This document shows, in pieces, positions 6,736-15,754 of a stretch of DNA of 31,208 nucleotides (position 1 is its first letter; every line of letters begins with the position of its first letter). Below the pieces are notes generated by a model, which saw only the letters and a list, made by a program, of their open reading frames with translations, was not told the DNA's origin and did not search any database. Location: the NCBI GenBank assembly GCA_910585075.1, contig CAJUED010000045.1:1-31208 (forward strand), written 5' to 3'. The stretch comes from an uncultured Lachnospiraceae bacterium. GTDB taxonomy: Bacteria; Bacillota; Clostridia; Lachnospirales; Lachnospiraceae. A program made the translations under genes and the position numbers.

Positions 6736-7914
6736 ATGAACGAAATTCAATTGAAATACGGATGTAACCCAAATCAGAAGCCGTCCAGAATTTTTATGGA
6801 GGACGGAAGCGACCTTCCTGTTACGGTGTTAAACGGCAAACCGGGATATATTAATTTTCTGGACGCCTTAAACGGGTGGCAGCTGGTAAAGGAGTTAAAG
6901 GCTCTTACGGGATACCCGGCTGCAACTTCTTTTAAGCATGTTTCCCCGGCGGGAGCGGGAATCGGCCTTCCGCTTACGGATACTTTGGCAAAGATTTACT
7001 GGGTGGATGACCTTGGGGAGCTGTCTCCGCTTGCATGCGCTTATGCAAGGGCAAGGGGAGCTGACAGAATGTCTTCTTTTGGAGATTTTATTGCCTTATC
7101 GGATGAGTGCGACGAGGACACGGCACGGCTGATTAAAAGGGAAGTATCTGACGGTGTGATTGCGCCCGGATATACAAAAGAGGCAATGGCGCTTTTAATG
7201 GAGAAGAAAAAGGGGAATTATAATATTATCCGGATTGAGCCTGACTATATGCCTGCCGCCATTGAGAGAAAACAGGTTTATGGGGTTACCTTTGAACAGG
7301 GAAGAAATGAGCTGGCAGTGGACGACGATCTGCTTTCCAACATTGTAACCCAAAATAAAGAACTGCCTGAGAGTGCAAAGATTGACATGCAGATTGCCCT
7401 TGTGACACTGAAATATACCCAGTCTAATTCCGTTTGTTATGTAAAAGGCGGACAGGCCATTGGAATCGGTGCGGGGCAGCAGTCCAGAATCCACTGTACC
7501 AGGCTGGCAGGCCAAAAGGCGGATAACTGGTATCTGCGTCAGGCACCGCAGGTATTGGAACTTCCCTTCCTGGATAAGCTGGGACGAGCGGACAGAGATA
7601 ACGCGATTGACGTTTATATTGGAGACGAATATGAAGATGTGCTCCGGGATGGGGAGTGGCAGAAGCGCTTTAAAGAAAAACCTCCTGTGTTTACAAGAGA
7701 GGAAAAGCGGGCATGGCTTAACGGGAATAAAAATGTGACTTTGGGCTCCGACGCATTCTTCCCGTTCTCCGACAATATTGAGAGGGCGTATAAGAGCGGC
7801 GTGAAGTATATTGCCCAGCCCGGCGGTTCGGTACGGGATGACCTTGTGATAGAATGCTGTGACAAGTATGATATGGTGATGGCCTTTACGGGCATCAGAT
7901 TATTCCATCATTAA
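6736..7914 (+). CDS. AICAR transformylase (PurH C-terminal domain only)
   Basis: The 392-residue protein matches the transformylase part of PurH alone: FKHVSPAGAG holds the catalytic Lys67-His68 pair, and SNSVCYVKGGQAIGIGAGQQSR and a C-terminal AQPGGSVRDD segment are family signatures. It transfers the formyl group of 10-formyl-THF to AICAR (ZMP) to give FAICAR, the substrate of the cyclohydrolase upstream. CGGAGG precedes the ATG. The 138-nt gap after the cyclohydrolase gene shows no terminator, so both are probably one transcript controlled by the ZTP riboswitch, whose ligand is this enzyme's substrate. In Clostridia this single-domain form is sometimes annotated as PurH or as PurJ. Confidence 0.93.
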   Translation: MNEIQLKYGCNPNQKPSRIFMEDGSDLPVTVLNGKPGYINFLDALNGWQLVKELKALTGYPAATSFKHVSPAGAGIGLPLTDTLAKIYWVDDLGELSPLACAYARARGADRMSSFGDFIALSDECDEDTARLIKREVSDGVIAPGYTKEAMALLMEKKKGNYNIIRIEPDYMPAAIERKQVYGVTFEQGRNELAVDDDLLSNIVTQNKELPESAKIDMQIALVTLKYTQSNSVCYVKGGQAIGIGAGQQSRIHCTRLAGQKADNWYLRQAPQVLELPFLDKLGRADRDNAIDVYIGDEYEDVLRDGEWQKRFKEKPPVFTREEKRAWLNGNKNVTLGSDAFFPFSDNIERAYKSGVKYIAQPGGSVRDDLVIECCDKYDMVMAFTGIRLFHH

Positions 7915-7967
7915 AATTTTTATGCGAAAATATGCTATGGTTGTACCAAAGCGTAGTGATCTAAAGC

Positions 7968-8004
7968 ATCCGGCCCATCGCGAAGCGATTCGGGATGGCC
8001 GGAT
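7968..8004. repeat. Intergenic cruciform with GCGAAGC core
   Basis: ATCCGGCCCATC (7968-7979) pairs with GGATGGCCGGAT (7993-8004) with a small bulge. The inner ATCGC-GAA-GCGAT (7977-7989) can form an alternative short hairpin with the very stable GCGAAGC mini-loop. There is no T-run, so it is not a clear terminator for the transformylase gene. A second weak inverted repeat, ACCGTA/TACGGT, follows at about 8004-8033. The gap 7915-8162 holds nothing else I recognise. Confidence 0.5.
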
Positions 8005-8162
8005 ACCGTAGCAGGGCCAAACTGTTACGGTGTGGCAGTGGGGAAGGGTGATTTAGAAATTTTTAAGATGCATAAATCCGGTAAATGTAGTATAGTAATA
8101 CTTGGAAATTCTCAGCAGGCTGATATTATATTTGCACACCGCAGTAAGAAAGGAAAATAAAA

Positions 8163-9047
8163 ATGGCCTTTTGTATCATTACAGATTCAGCTTCCGATGT
8201 ACCGGAAAGTGTAATCAAAGAGTATAATCTGTACGTAATGCCGACTCCTGTGACAATTGAAGGGAAGGATTATTTTGATGGAAGAACTATTTTCCCCGAT
8301 CGATTTTACGCAGTTCAGAAGTCAGGCAAGGAGATAAAAACTTACCATATCAATCAGTATATGTTCCATGAGCATTTTCTGCCTTTTGCAAAAAGGGGAG
8401 ACGAGGTGCTTTACCTGTGTTTTTCCACAGGGATTGCGGGAACTTACAATGCTGCTAAACTTGCATATGAGGAAATCCTTGAAGAATACCCGGATTTTAA
8501 ACTTACAATCATCGATACGAAATGTGCATCCGTAGGATACGGACTGGTAACGGAAAGGATTCTGCGGATGCAGAAAAACGGTGCGCCCAAAGAACTTTTA
8601 ATTGAGGCGGCGGAGTTCTTTTGCCAGCATATGGAACACGCGGTTACAGTGGTAGAGCTTGATTATCTGTTTAAAGGAGGGCGGCTCAGCAAAACTTCTT
8701 TTCTGGCAGGTACGGTACTGGATATTAAACCCATTATTATTGTGGATGAAAATGGTTCCCTGAAGGCAGTGGAGAAGGTTCGCGGCTGGAAAAAGGCGCA
8801 AAAGAGAATCCTTGATATGGTAGGCGAGAAAGGCAAGAACCTGGAAAAACAGGTGGTAGGCGTCTGCTATGGTATGGATAAGGATGCTTATGAATATATC
8901 AAGAAAGAGCTGGTGGACAGATATCATGTGAAGGGGCTTCTTAAAGGCCGGGTAGGCTGCGCAATAGGGGCTCATACAGGCCCCGGAATCCTGGGGATTG
9001 TCTTCCTAAATGAGACGAGGGATGAATACGAGGAGTATTTGGTTTAA
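8163..9047 (+). CDS. DegV family fatty-acid-binding protein
   Basis: The 294-residue protein starts with TDSASDVPE, has FSTGIAGTYNAA in the ligand region, the basic FKGGRLSK stretch, and ends with the IGAHTGPG motif, all typical of DegV. The family binds fatty acids, and FakB members present them to FakA kinase for phospholipid synthesis in Firmicutes. No fakA gene is in the window, so the partner must be elsewhere. Length is normal (about 280-295). GAAAGGA precedes the ATG. SufC follows after 32 nt on the same strand, which suggests co-transcription but not a shared pathway. Confidence 0.93.
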   Translation: MAFCIITDSASDVPESVIKEYNLYVMPTPVTIEGKDYFDGRTIFPDRFYAVQKSGKEIKTYHINQYMFHEHFLPFAKRGDEVLYLCFSTGIAGTYNAAKLAYEEILEEYPDFKLTIIDTKCASVGYGLVTERILRMQKNGAPKELLIEAAEFFCQHMEHAVTVVELDYLFKGGRLSKTSFLAGTVLDIKPIIIVDENGSLKAVEKVRGWKKAQKRILDMVGEKGKNLEKQVVGVCYGMDKDAYEYIKKELVDRYHVKGLLKGRVGCAIGAHTGPGILGIVFLNETRDEYEEYLV

Positions 9048-9079
9048 ACAGAAAATGTTTTAAGGAAAAAGAGGTTCAT

Positions 9080-9847
9080 ATGCTGGAGGTAAAAAATTTG
9101 GTATTCCACCCGCTGGAAAACGGGGTGGAAAAATGCATCATAGAAAATATCAGCTTTACGGTGGAGGAGGGAGAAATGCTGGTAATCACCGGCCCCAACG
9201 GAGGAGGGAAATCCACCCTTGCCAAGCTGCTTATGGGGATCGAGAAACCGGATGAAGGCGTTATTTTGATGGACGGCGTGGACATTACCGGTTATGATAT
9301 TGCCGCCAGGGCAAATGCGGGGATTGGCTTTGCCTTTCAACAGCCTCCCAGATTTAAAGGAATGACCGTGAAAAGGCTGCTTTCCCTTGCCGCAGGCCGT
9401 GAGCTGCCTGAAAATGAATGTTGTGATTATTTAAGCGGTGTAGGCCTCTGCGCCAGAGAGTATTTGAACCGGGAGGTGGACAACACCCTTTCCGGTGGGG
9501 AAATGAAGCGGTTGGAAATCGCCACGGTTCTTGCCAAAGAGCATAAACTGTGTATTTTTGACGAGCCGGAGGCAGGAATTGACCTTTGGAGTTTTTCCAT
9601 GCTGGTGAAGCAGTTTGAACAGCTCCATGCGGATAAAAAAGAAAGCCTTATCTTGATTTCCCATCAGGAGAGGATTATCCGCATGGCGGACAGGATTATG
9701 GTGGTCAAGGATGGAAAGGTAGACGCTCTTGGCCAGAGGGAGAAAATTCTTCCGGGTCTTGTAAATGACGATACGGGCTGCGCCTGCATGAATCCTGCCC
9801 ACAGGGCAGCTGTCACAGGTGTTACCGAAATAAAGAAAGAGGGATGA
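9080..9847 (+). CDS. sufC: SufC-like Fe-S assembly ATPase
   Basis: The 255-residue ABC ATPase has Walker A GPNGGGKST (38-46), Q-loop FAFQQPP, signature LSGGE (137-141), Walker B CIFDEPEAGID (158-168) and switch His195. The GIDLWSF region and the adjacent SufB gene identify it as SufC, not a transporter subunit. It powers the SufB scaffold that builds Fe-S clusters. A C-terminal tail of about 30 residues contains GCACMNPAH, two close cysteines and a histidine, which classical SufC proteins lack. AAAAAGAGG precedes the ATG. SufB starts 3 nt after the stop, so the genes are tightly coupled. Confidence 0.9.
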   Translation: MLEVKNLVFHPLENGVEKCIIENISFTVEEGEMLVITGPNGGGKSTLAKLLMGIEKPDEGVILMDGVDITGYDIAARANAGIGFAFQQPPRFKGMTVKRLLSLAAGRELPENECCDYLSGVGLCAREYLNREVDNTLSGGEMKRLEIATVLAKEHKLCIFDEPEAGIDLWSFSMLVKQFEQLHADKKESLILISHQERIIRMADRIMVVKDGKVDALGQREKILPGLVNDDTGCACMNPAHRAAVTGVTEIKKEG

Positions 9848-9850
9848 AAA

Positions 9851-10777
9851 GTGGCTGATATAGACCAGGTGACGGAATCTGTTTTGGAGAAAATAGACGG
9901 CGCAGGCTTTAAGCAGGAAGGCGCTTATAACCTGCGGTATAACGGATATGCCCTGTGTCATGGGGACACGGAGCATATTAAAATAAAGCGAAAAGAAGAC
10001 AAACAGGGAATTGATGTTTATATAAGCGGCAAGACCAGGGGGGAGCAGGTGCATATTCCCGTGGTGGTTACCACATCAGGGATAACGGATAAAGTTTACA
10101 ATGATTTTTATGTTGAAGAAGGAGCCCAGGTGACGATTGTGGCCGGGTGCGGTATCCACAACAGCGGCTGTAACGACAGCCGGCATGACGGGATTCACAC
10201 TTTCCATGTGGGGCCCGGTGCGAATGTGCGTTATGAGGAAAAGCATTACGGCGAGGGAGAGGGGACCGGAGCCAGAATTTTAAATCCGGTGACCAAAATC
10301 ATTCTGGAAAAGAATGCTGTGTTTACCCTTGACACAGCGCAGATTAAAGGGGTGGATTCCACAAAGAGAGAAACGGAAGTGGTTATGGGCGAGGATGCAA
10401 AGCTGTTTGTGGTGGAGAAGCTTATGACCCATGATAAGCAAAACGCGGTTTCTAATATGGATATTTACCTAAATGGGGCGGGAAGCTCCGCGCAGATCAC
10501 CTCCCGTTCCGTGGCCAGGGGAGAGTCTTCACAGATTTTTCATCCCAAAGCCATAGGAAATGCCCTCTGCCATGCGCATATCCAGTGCGATTCCATCATT
10601 ATGGACAAGGCGCAGGTATGCTCTATTCCGGAAATAGATGCAAAGCATGTGGATGCTGCCATTATTCATGAAGCGGCTATAGGAAGGATAAACAATGAAC
10701 AGCTGATTAAGCTTAATACCTTCGGCCTTAGTGAGGAGGAAGCGGAGGCTGTCATTATTGAGAATTTTTTGGCCTGA
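9851..10777 (+). CDS. sufB: SufB/SufD family scaffold (short form)
   Basis: The 308-residue protein has the SufBD core: a beta-helix segment with GCGIHNSGCNDSRHDG, then SRSVARGESSQIFHPKA, and the C-terminal signature IHEAAIGRINNEQLIKL followed by GLSEEEA. It is much shorter than E. coli SufB (about 495 aa) and lacks its N-terminal region. With SufC it forms a two-gene unit with no SufD, SufS or SufU nearby, the layout reported for minimal SUF-like (SMS) systems. It would act as a homodimeric scaffold on the ATPase. The start is GTG at 9851, with AAAGAGGG just before it overlapping the end of sufC. Confidence 0.87.
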   Translation: MADIDQVTESVLEKIDGAGFKQEGAYNLRYNGYALCHGDTEHIKIKRKEDKQGIDVYISGKTRGEQVHIPVVVTTSGITDKVYNDFYVEEGAQVTIVAGCGIHNSGCNDSRHDGIHTFHVGPGANVRYEEKHYGEGEGTGARILNPVTKIILEKNAVFTLDTAQIKGVDSTKRETEVVMGEDAKLFVVEKLMTHDKQNAVSNMDIYLNGAGSSAQITSRSVARGESSQIFHPKAIGNALCHAHIQCDSIIMDKAQVCSIPEIDAKHVDAAIIHEAAIGRINNEQLIKLNTFGLSEEEAEAVIIENFLA

Positions 10778-10804
10778 ATAAAAATATTCAAAATGAGGAT
10801 TGAG

Positions 10805-12565
10805 ATGGGGAAATTACTTGTTTATCTGAAAGATTACAAAAAAGAAAGTGTTTTGGGGCCTCTGTTTAAATTGCTGGAGGCTTCTTTTGAGCTTATCGTG
10901 CCACTTTTAGTAGCATCCATGATTGATGTGGGAATCGGGAATGGAGATAAGGGATATATCATAAAAATGTGTCTGATCATGACGGCGTTTGGACTGATTG
11001 GATTAATCTGTGCGGTGACGGCTCAGTATTTTGCTGCCAGGGCGGCGGTTGGTTTTGCCACCAGACTGCGGCATGAGCTGTTTGCCCATGTGCAGAAGCT
11101 TTCCTTTTCACAGATGGATAAGGAAGGAACTTCCACTTTAATTACGAGGATGACAAGCGACATCAATCAGGTACAGTCGGGGGTAAATCTGGTCCTGCGT
11201 CTGTTTTTGCGCTCGCCCTTTATTGTGTTTGGGGCTATGATCATGGCGTTTACGGTGGATGTGAAGGCGGCGTTTATTTTTGTGGTGGTGATTCCGATAC
11301 TCTCCGTGATTGTGTTTGGAATCATGTTGGTGAGCATTCCGCTTTTTAAGAAGGTTCAGGGAGGACTGGACAGGGTACTGGGGATTACAAGGGAAAACCT
11401 CACCGGCGTCAGGGTAATCCGGGCCTTTGGACAGGAAGAACAAGAAATTCAAAAATTTGATGGCGAGACAGACGCTTTAAAGTATATGCAGGTGTTTGCC
11501 GGCAAAATTTCGGCGCTGATGAATCCCCTTACATATATTGTCATCAATGGGGGGCTTATTGCATTGATTTATGTGGGAGCTCTCAGGGTGGAAGCGGGTA
11601 TCCTGACCCAGGGACAGGTGGTTGCCCTGGTAAATTATATGTCCCAGATTCTGGTGGAGCTGGTAAAACTGGCCAATTTGATTATCACGGTTACCAAAGC
11701 GGTTGCCTGTGGGAACAGGATAGAAAGTATATTTGAAATTCCGGCCGGGTTGGAGAGCGCTGACAGGACATCCGGGGATAATGGGACGAAGGATTTCGGA
11801 AAGGTCATGGAAAAAACCGGCACGGTGGAGTTTGATCATGTAAGCCTGCGCTACCACGCGGGCGGGGAGGAAGCCCTGACGGATATTCATTTTACGGCTA
11901 AGAGAGGGGATACCATCGGAGTTATTGGCGGCACGGGATCGGGTAAATCTTCTCTGGTGAATTTAATTCCCCGCTTTTATGATGTGGAAAAAGGCAGCGT
12001 AAAGGTTGACGGAGTGGATGTAAGAGAGTACGGCCTTAACAGCCTGCGGGATAAAATTGGCGTGGTCATGCAAAAAGCAGTGCTGTTTGAGGGGACTATT
12101 CGTGAAAACCTGCTCTGGGGCAATGAAAACGCAAGCGAAGAGGATTTATGGGAGGCGCTGCGGACAGCCCAGGCGGAGGAGTTTGTGCTGAAAAAAGAAA
12201 AGCAGCTGGATGAGCGGATAGAGCAGGAAGGGCGGAACCTGTCAGGAGGCCAGAAGCAAAGGCTTTCCATTGCAAGAGCCCTTGTGAAAAAACCGGAGAT
12301 CCTTATTCTGGACGACAGTGCGTCAGCCCTTGACTATGCCACGGATGCGGCCCTTCGAAAGTCCATCAAGGAGATGCCCGGGGAGACCACAGTATTTATC
12401 GTGTCCCAGAGAGCTTCCTCGCTTATGCATGCGGACAGGATTATTGTGCTGGACGATGGCGATGTGGTGGGAATGGGAACCCATGAGGAATTGCTTGCGG
12501 GCTGTCAGGTATACCAGGAAATATATTACAGTCAGTTTGAGAAAAAAGAGGGGGCGGGCGCATGA
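10805..12565 (+). CDS. ABC exporter half-transporter with degenerate ATPase site
   Basis: The 586-residue protein has six membrane segments in its first ~300 residues and an ATP-binding domain with Walker A GGTGSGKSS, signature LSGGQKQR and Walker B ILILDD. The usual catalytic Glu is Asp504 and the switch His is Gln535 (VSQR), so it makes the non-hydrolytic site of a heterodimer, as in TM287/288 and BmrCD. An in-frame ATG at 10793 has no ribosome-binding site, while TGAGGA ends 5 nt before the ATG at 10805. The stop overlaps the start of the next half-transporter (ATGA). The substrate is unknown; relatives export drugs or lipids. Confidence 0.9.
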   Translation: MGKLLVYLKDYKKESVLGPLFKLLEASFELIVPLLVASMIDVGIGNGDKGYIIKMCLIMTAFGLIGLICAVTAQYFAARAAVGFATRLRHELFAHVQKLSFSQMDKEGTSTLITRMTSDINQVQSGVNLVLRLFLRSPFIVFGAMIMAFTVDVKAAFIFVVVIPILSVIVFGIMLVSIPLFKKVQGGLDRVLGITRENLTGVRVIRAFGQEEQEIQKFDGETDALKYMQVFAGKISALMNPLTYIVINGGLIALIYVGALRVEAGILTQGQVVALVNYMSQILVELVKLANLIITVTKAVACGNRIESIFEIPAGLESADRTSGDNGTKDFGKVMEKTGTVEFDHVSLRYHAGGEEALTDIHFTAKRGDTIGVIGGTGSGKSSLVNLIPRFYDVEKGSVKVDGVDVREYGLNSLRDKIGVVMQKAVLFEGTIRENLLWGNENASEEDLWEALRTAQAEEFVLKKEKQLDERIEQEGRNLSGGQKQRLSIARALVKKPEILILDDSASALDYATDAALRKSIKEMPGETTVFIVSQRASSLMHADRIIVLDDGDVVGMGTHEELLAGCQVYQEIYYSQFEKKEGAGA

Positions 12566-14349
12566 AATCAGGAGAAAAAAACGGAAAGCAGAAGGAAACC
12601 CTCATTAAAGTATTAAAGTATATCAAGCCTTATGGATTTTTGATGACACTCACGATTCTGATGGCGGTTGTCACGGTGGTTCTCACTTTGTACCTTCCTA
12701 TTTTAACGGGGGATGCGGTGGACAGGATTGCCTTTATCTTTGACCCGTCAGTTTTAAGTGTGGATTTAGGAACGATTTGGGCCGGGCTGTTCGGCGTTTT
12801 GAAAAAGATGGCTGTTGTGGTTATACTGACGGCAATTGCCCAGTGGATTATGAATATCTGCAATAACAAGATTGTTTACAATATTATCCAGGACATCAGA
12901 AAAAAGGCGTTTCGCAGGATCGAGGAGCTTCCCCTTAAGTATCTGGACGCTCATGCTCATGGAGACATTGTGAGCAGGGTGGTGGCGGATGTGGATCAGT
13001 TTGCAGACGGCCTTTTGATCGGATTTACCCAGCTTTTTACAGGCGTGGTTACGATTCTTGGAACCCTGGGCTTCATGCTTACGGTGAATGTGGGCATTAC
13101 GGCCGTGGTAGTGGTGATTACACCGGTGTCCCTGCTGGTGGCAAGCTTTATTGCCAAAAAGACCTTCAGTATGTTTAAGCTTCAATCGGAGACCAGAGGG
13201 GAGCAGACTGCCTTGATCAATGAAATGATTGGCAACCAGAAGGTGGTACAGTCCTTTAACCGGGAGGGGAAGACCCTTGAGAAGTTTGATGAAATTAATG
13301 ACAGGCTGGAAAAATGTTCACTGCGGGCAATTTTCTTTTCCTCACTGACAAACCCCTGTACCCGTTTTGTAAACAGTGTGGTTTACACCGGCGTGGGGCT
13401 TACGGGAGCTTTTGCGGCGCTTCGGGGAGGGCTGAGCGTGGGGCAGCTCACCTGCTTTCTCTCCTATGCAAATCAGTACACCAAGCCTTTTAATGAGATT
13501 TCCGGGGTTATCACGGAGCTTCAAAATGCGCTTGCCTGCGCGGCAAGGATATTTGAGCTGATTGAGGAGGAAGCCCAGATACCGGATAAGGCTGACGCCA
13601 TGGTGCTTTCGGATATAAAGGGGGAGGTGCAGCTTAAGGATGTGTCTTTTTCCTATGTGCCTGACAAGAAACTGATTGAAAATCTGAATTTGGATGTAAA
13701 GCCCGGACAGAGAATTGCGATTGTGGGCCCTACCGGATGCGGCAAGACTACCATTATCAACCTTCTAATGCGGTTTTATGATGTGGATAGAGGAAACATT
13801 TTGGTGGATGGTAATGGAATCAGAGACATTACACGAAAGTCCCTGCGGAACTCTTACGGTATGGTGTTGCAGGATACCTGGCTGAAACGGGGTACCGTCT
13901 GGGACAACATTGTGGTGGGCAGACCTGACGCCACAAAGGAAGAAGTGATAGCGGCGGCAAAGGCTTCCCATGCCCACAGCTTTATCAAGAGACTTCCTGA
14001 TGGATACGACACAGTGATTGGAGAGGATGGAGGGAGCCTTTCCGGGGGACAGAAGCAGCTTCTTTGTATCACAAGGGTGATGCTTTCCCTGCCGCCTATG
14101 CTGATACTGGATGAGGCTACATCCTCCATTGATACCAGGACAGAGATTAAAATACAGAAAGCTTTTGCCTCTATGATGGAAGGAAGAACCAGCTTTATCG
14201 TGGCCCACAGACTGTCAACGATTCAAAATGCGGATGTGATACTGGTTATGAAGGACGGGCATATTATAGAGCAGGGAAATCATCAGGAACTGCTGGCCCG
14301 GAAGGGATTTTATGCACAGCTGTATAACAGCCAGTTTGCAATCGCGTAA
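12562..14349 (+). CDS. ABC exporter half-transporter with intact ATPase site
   Basis: The 595-residue partner has the same layout: an N-terminal six-helix membrane domain, Walker A GPTGCGKTT, Q-loop VLQDTWL, signature LSGGQKQ, Walker B ILDEATSSID with catalytic Glu518, and switch His549 (VAHRLST). It overlaps the preceding gene by four bases, which couples translation and supports a 1:1 heterodimer. Typical relatives are MdlB/YheI-YheH pairs. Its catalytic residues are canonical, so it carries the hydrolytic function for both. No regulator gene lies next to the pair. Confidence 0.92.
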   Translation: MKSGEKNGKQKETLIKVLKYIKPYGFLMTLTILMAVVTVVLTLYLPILTGDAVDRIAFIFDPSVLSVDLGTIWAGLFGVLKKMAVVVILTAIAQWIMNICNNKIVYNIIQDIRKKAFRRIEELPLKYLDAHAHGDIVSRVVADVDQFADGLLIGFTQLFTGVVTILGTLGFMLTVNVGITAVVVVITPVSLLVASFIAKKTFSMFKLQSETRGEQTALINEMIGNQKVVQSFNREGKTLEKFDEINDRLEKCSLRAIFFSSLTNPCTRFVNSVVYTGVGLTGAFAALRGGLSVGQLTCFLSYANQYTKPFNEISGVITELQNALACAARIFELIEEEAQIPDKADAMVLSDIKGEVQLKDVSFSYVPDKKLIENLNLDVKPGQRIAIVGPTGCGKTTIINLLMRFYDVDRGNILVDGNGIRDITRKSLRNSYGMVLQDTWLKRGTVWDNIVVGRPDATKEEVIAAAKASHAHSFIKRLPDGYDTVIGEDGGSLSGGQKQLLCITRVMLSLPPMLILDEATSSIDTRTEIKIQKAFASMMEGRTSFIVAHRLSTIQNADVILVMKDGHIIEQGNHQELLARKGFYAQLYNSQFAIA

Positions 14350-14446
14350 AGAGGCGGTTTTAATGAATCGAGTGCCGTGCAGGAGGGGATGCCGGCTCAG
14401 TGCGTGTGGGAATGAAAGATGAAATGAAAACGGAGGAATAAAGAAA

Positions 14447-14749
14447 ATGGTGAAGCATGTTATTTTGTGGCAGATTAAGGATGAATTTTCGGCGGAAGAA
14501 AAGGAAAAAATCAGGCAGGATGTAAAAGAAGGACTGGAAGGCCTTGCCGGCCGGATCCCCGGACTTTTAAAGATTCATGTACAGACAAAATGTCTGGAAT
14601 CCTCAAATGCGGATATGATGCTGTACTCTGAATTTACGGATGAGGCGGCACTTAAGGGGTATTCGGGACATCCTTTGCACGTGGCTGTGGCGGACGGGAA
14701 GGTCAGGCCTTTTGTGAAAAGCAGGGTGTGTATGGATTATGAAGATTAG
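14447..14749 (+). CDS. Dabb (stress-responsive A/B barrel) protein
   Basis: The 100-residue protein begins MVKHVILWQIKDEF and continues with a helix rich in Lys/Glu, LYSEFTDEAALKGYSGHPLHV and a final VKSRVCMDYE strand. This is the single-domain Dabb fold of the dimeric alpha+beta barrel superfamily (PF07876). The biochemical role is generally undefined. CGGAGG precedes the ATG. It follows the ABC exporter genes on the same strand after 97 nt without an obvious terminator. Confidence 0.9.
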   Translation: MVKHVILWQIKDEFSAEEKEKIRQDVKEGLEGLAGRIPGLLKIHVQTKCLESSNADMMLYSEFTDEAALKGYSGHPLHVAVADGKVRPFVKSRVCMDYED

Positions 14750-14815
14750 GAAGATGGGAAAATATTTTGTGCCTGCGATCAAATTTGCGGGCGGTTGGCG
14801 GTATGAGGGATTTCT

Positions 14816-15490
14816 ATGAATTGGAATAAAAATAGTTTTAAAGTTAAATCTGCTGTTTTATTATTGGTATTCTTTGCAGTTATTTTTACCGGGTGCGGCC
14901 CTTCCGAGGAAAAAATTGCACAGGCCCAGGAGGCCTACACGGCCCTTGCCCAGCTGCATAATCAGGTTGTGGAGGCCCACAGTCTTATTGCGGATGGTTC
15001 TCTTGACCAGGAGCTGGTTGCTTTGGCGGAGCAGGTAAAGGAGATAGAAGCTTACAATTTAAACGAGTTGAAGGACGAGGAAATTGACGGCCTTCTTGAA
15101 ACCATGAGCTCTCTGAGCGCATCCTACGAAGAATATCTTGATACCATAAAATCCATAAAAGAAGAAGAAACCGCCGCCGTTATCACGGAGATTCCGCTGA
15201 CTCTTGAAAACAATACGGATATGACCTTTCAGACATTGGCTCTTTACAGCGAAGACAATCCGTCGGAGGAAGCCGATGTTCTGGAAGATACGTCGGGGCT
15301 TTCTCCCGGCCAATACCTTGCCGGACTTGTTATTTACAGGGACGTTTCCGCAACTCCATGGATTTTAAAACTGGAAAATACGGAAGGCGCCAGTTATGAA
15401 ATCAGCCTGCCCGTGAGCACATATAGTGAGGAAGGTATTTCCCTCACGCTCACCTACGACTCTGAACAGAATGAAATAAAATGTTCTTGA
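14816..15490 (+). CDS. Lipoprotein with helical and beta-sandwich parts
   Basis: The 224-residue protein has a signal peptide ending in FTGC, giving a lipidated Cys27. Residues ~30-125 are helical and acidic, a probable coiled coil containing EEKIAQAQEAYTALAQL. Residues ~130-224 are beta-rich, starting ITEIPLTLENNTDMTF. I do not recognise the family; it would sit on the outer face of the membrane. GAGGG precedes the ATG. Its stop codon lies inside the -35 box of the tRNA promoter. Confidence 0.75.
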   Translation: MNWNKNSFKVKSAVLLLVFFAVIFTGCGPSEEKIAQAQEAYTALAQLHNQVVEAHSLIADGSLDQELVALAEQVKEIEAYNLNELKDEEIDGLLETMSSLSASYEEYLDTIKSIKEEETAAVITEIPLTLENNTDMTFQTLALYSEDNPSEEADVLEDTSGLSPGQYLAGLVIYRDVSATPWILKLENTEGASYEISLPVSTYSEEGISLTLTYDSEQNEIKCS

Positions 15491-15516
15491 CAAACCATAT
15501 GTTCAAATTGTAGAAT
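15487..15516 (+). promoter_or_regulatory. tRNA operon promoter
   Basis: A perfect TTGACA (15487-15492) and TAGAAT (15511-15516) are separated by 18 nt. The -35 box contains the stop codon of the lipoprotein gene. Transcription would start about 50 bases before tRNA-Phe. Confidence 0.8.
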
Positions 15517-15570
15517 AAATGATGTGCTGTGGATAATCTGTGAATAGCAAATATCCTGACGGCAGGAGTT

Positions 15571-15643
<73 letters not shown>

Positions 15644-15673
15644 CTAATTATAAATACGTCAGATACATTTTAT

Positions 15674-15744
15674 GCGGGTGTAGTTCAATGGTAGAACACC
15701 AGCCTTCCAAGCTGGACACGTGGGTTCGATTCCCATCACCCGCT
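15674..15744 (+). tRNA. tRNA-Gly (TCC), integration target
   Basis: Acceptor strands GCGGGTG and CACCCGC pair, with discriminator T. The anticodon stem CCAGC/GCTGG encloses CTTCCAA, giving anticodon TCC. CCA is not encoded. Its 3' part, from the T loop on, is repeated at 25807-25831, so it served as the attachment site of the mobile element and was kept intact at the left junction. Confidence 0.97.
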
Positions 15745-15749
15745 TTTGT
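15725..15749 (+). other. attL: left attachment site
   Basis: The 25-bp sequence from TTCGATTCCC to CTTTTGT covers the T loop, acceptor strand and first bases downstream of tRNA-Gly. An identical copy lies at 25807-25831; both copies lose identity immediately outside these limits. Confidence 0.93.
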
Positions 15750-15754
15750 CTTTT

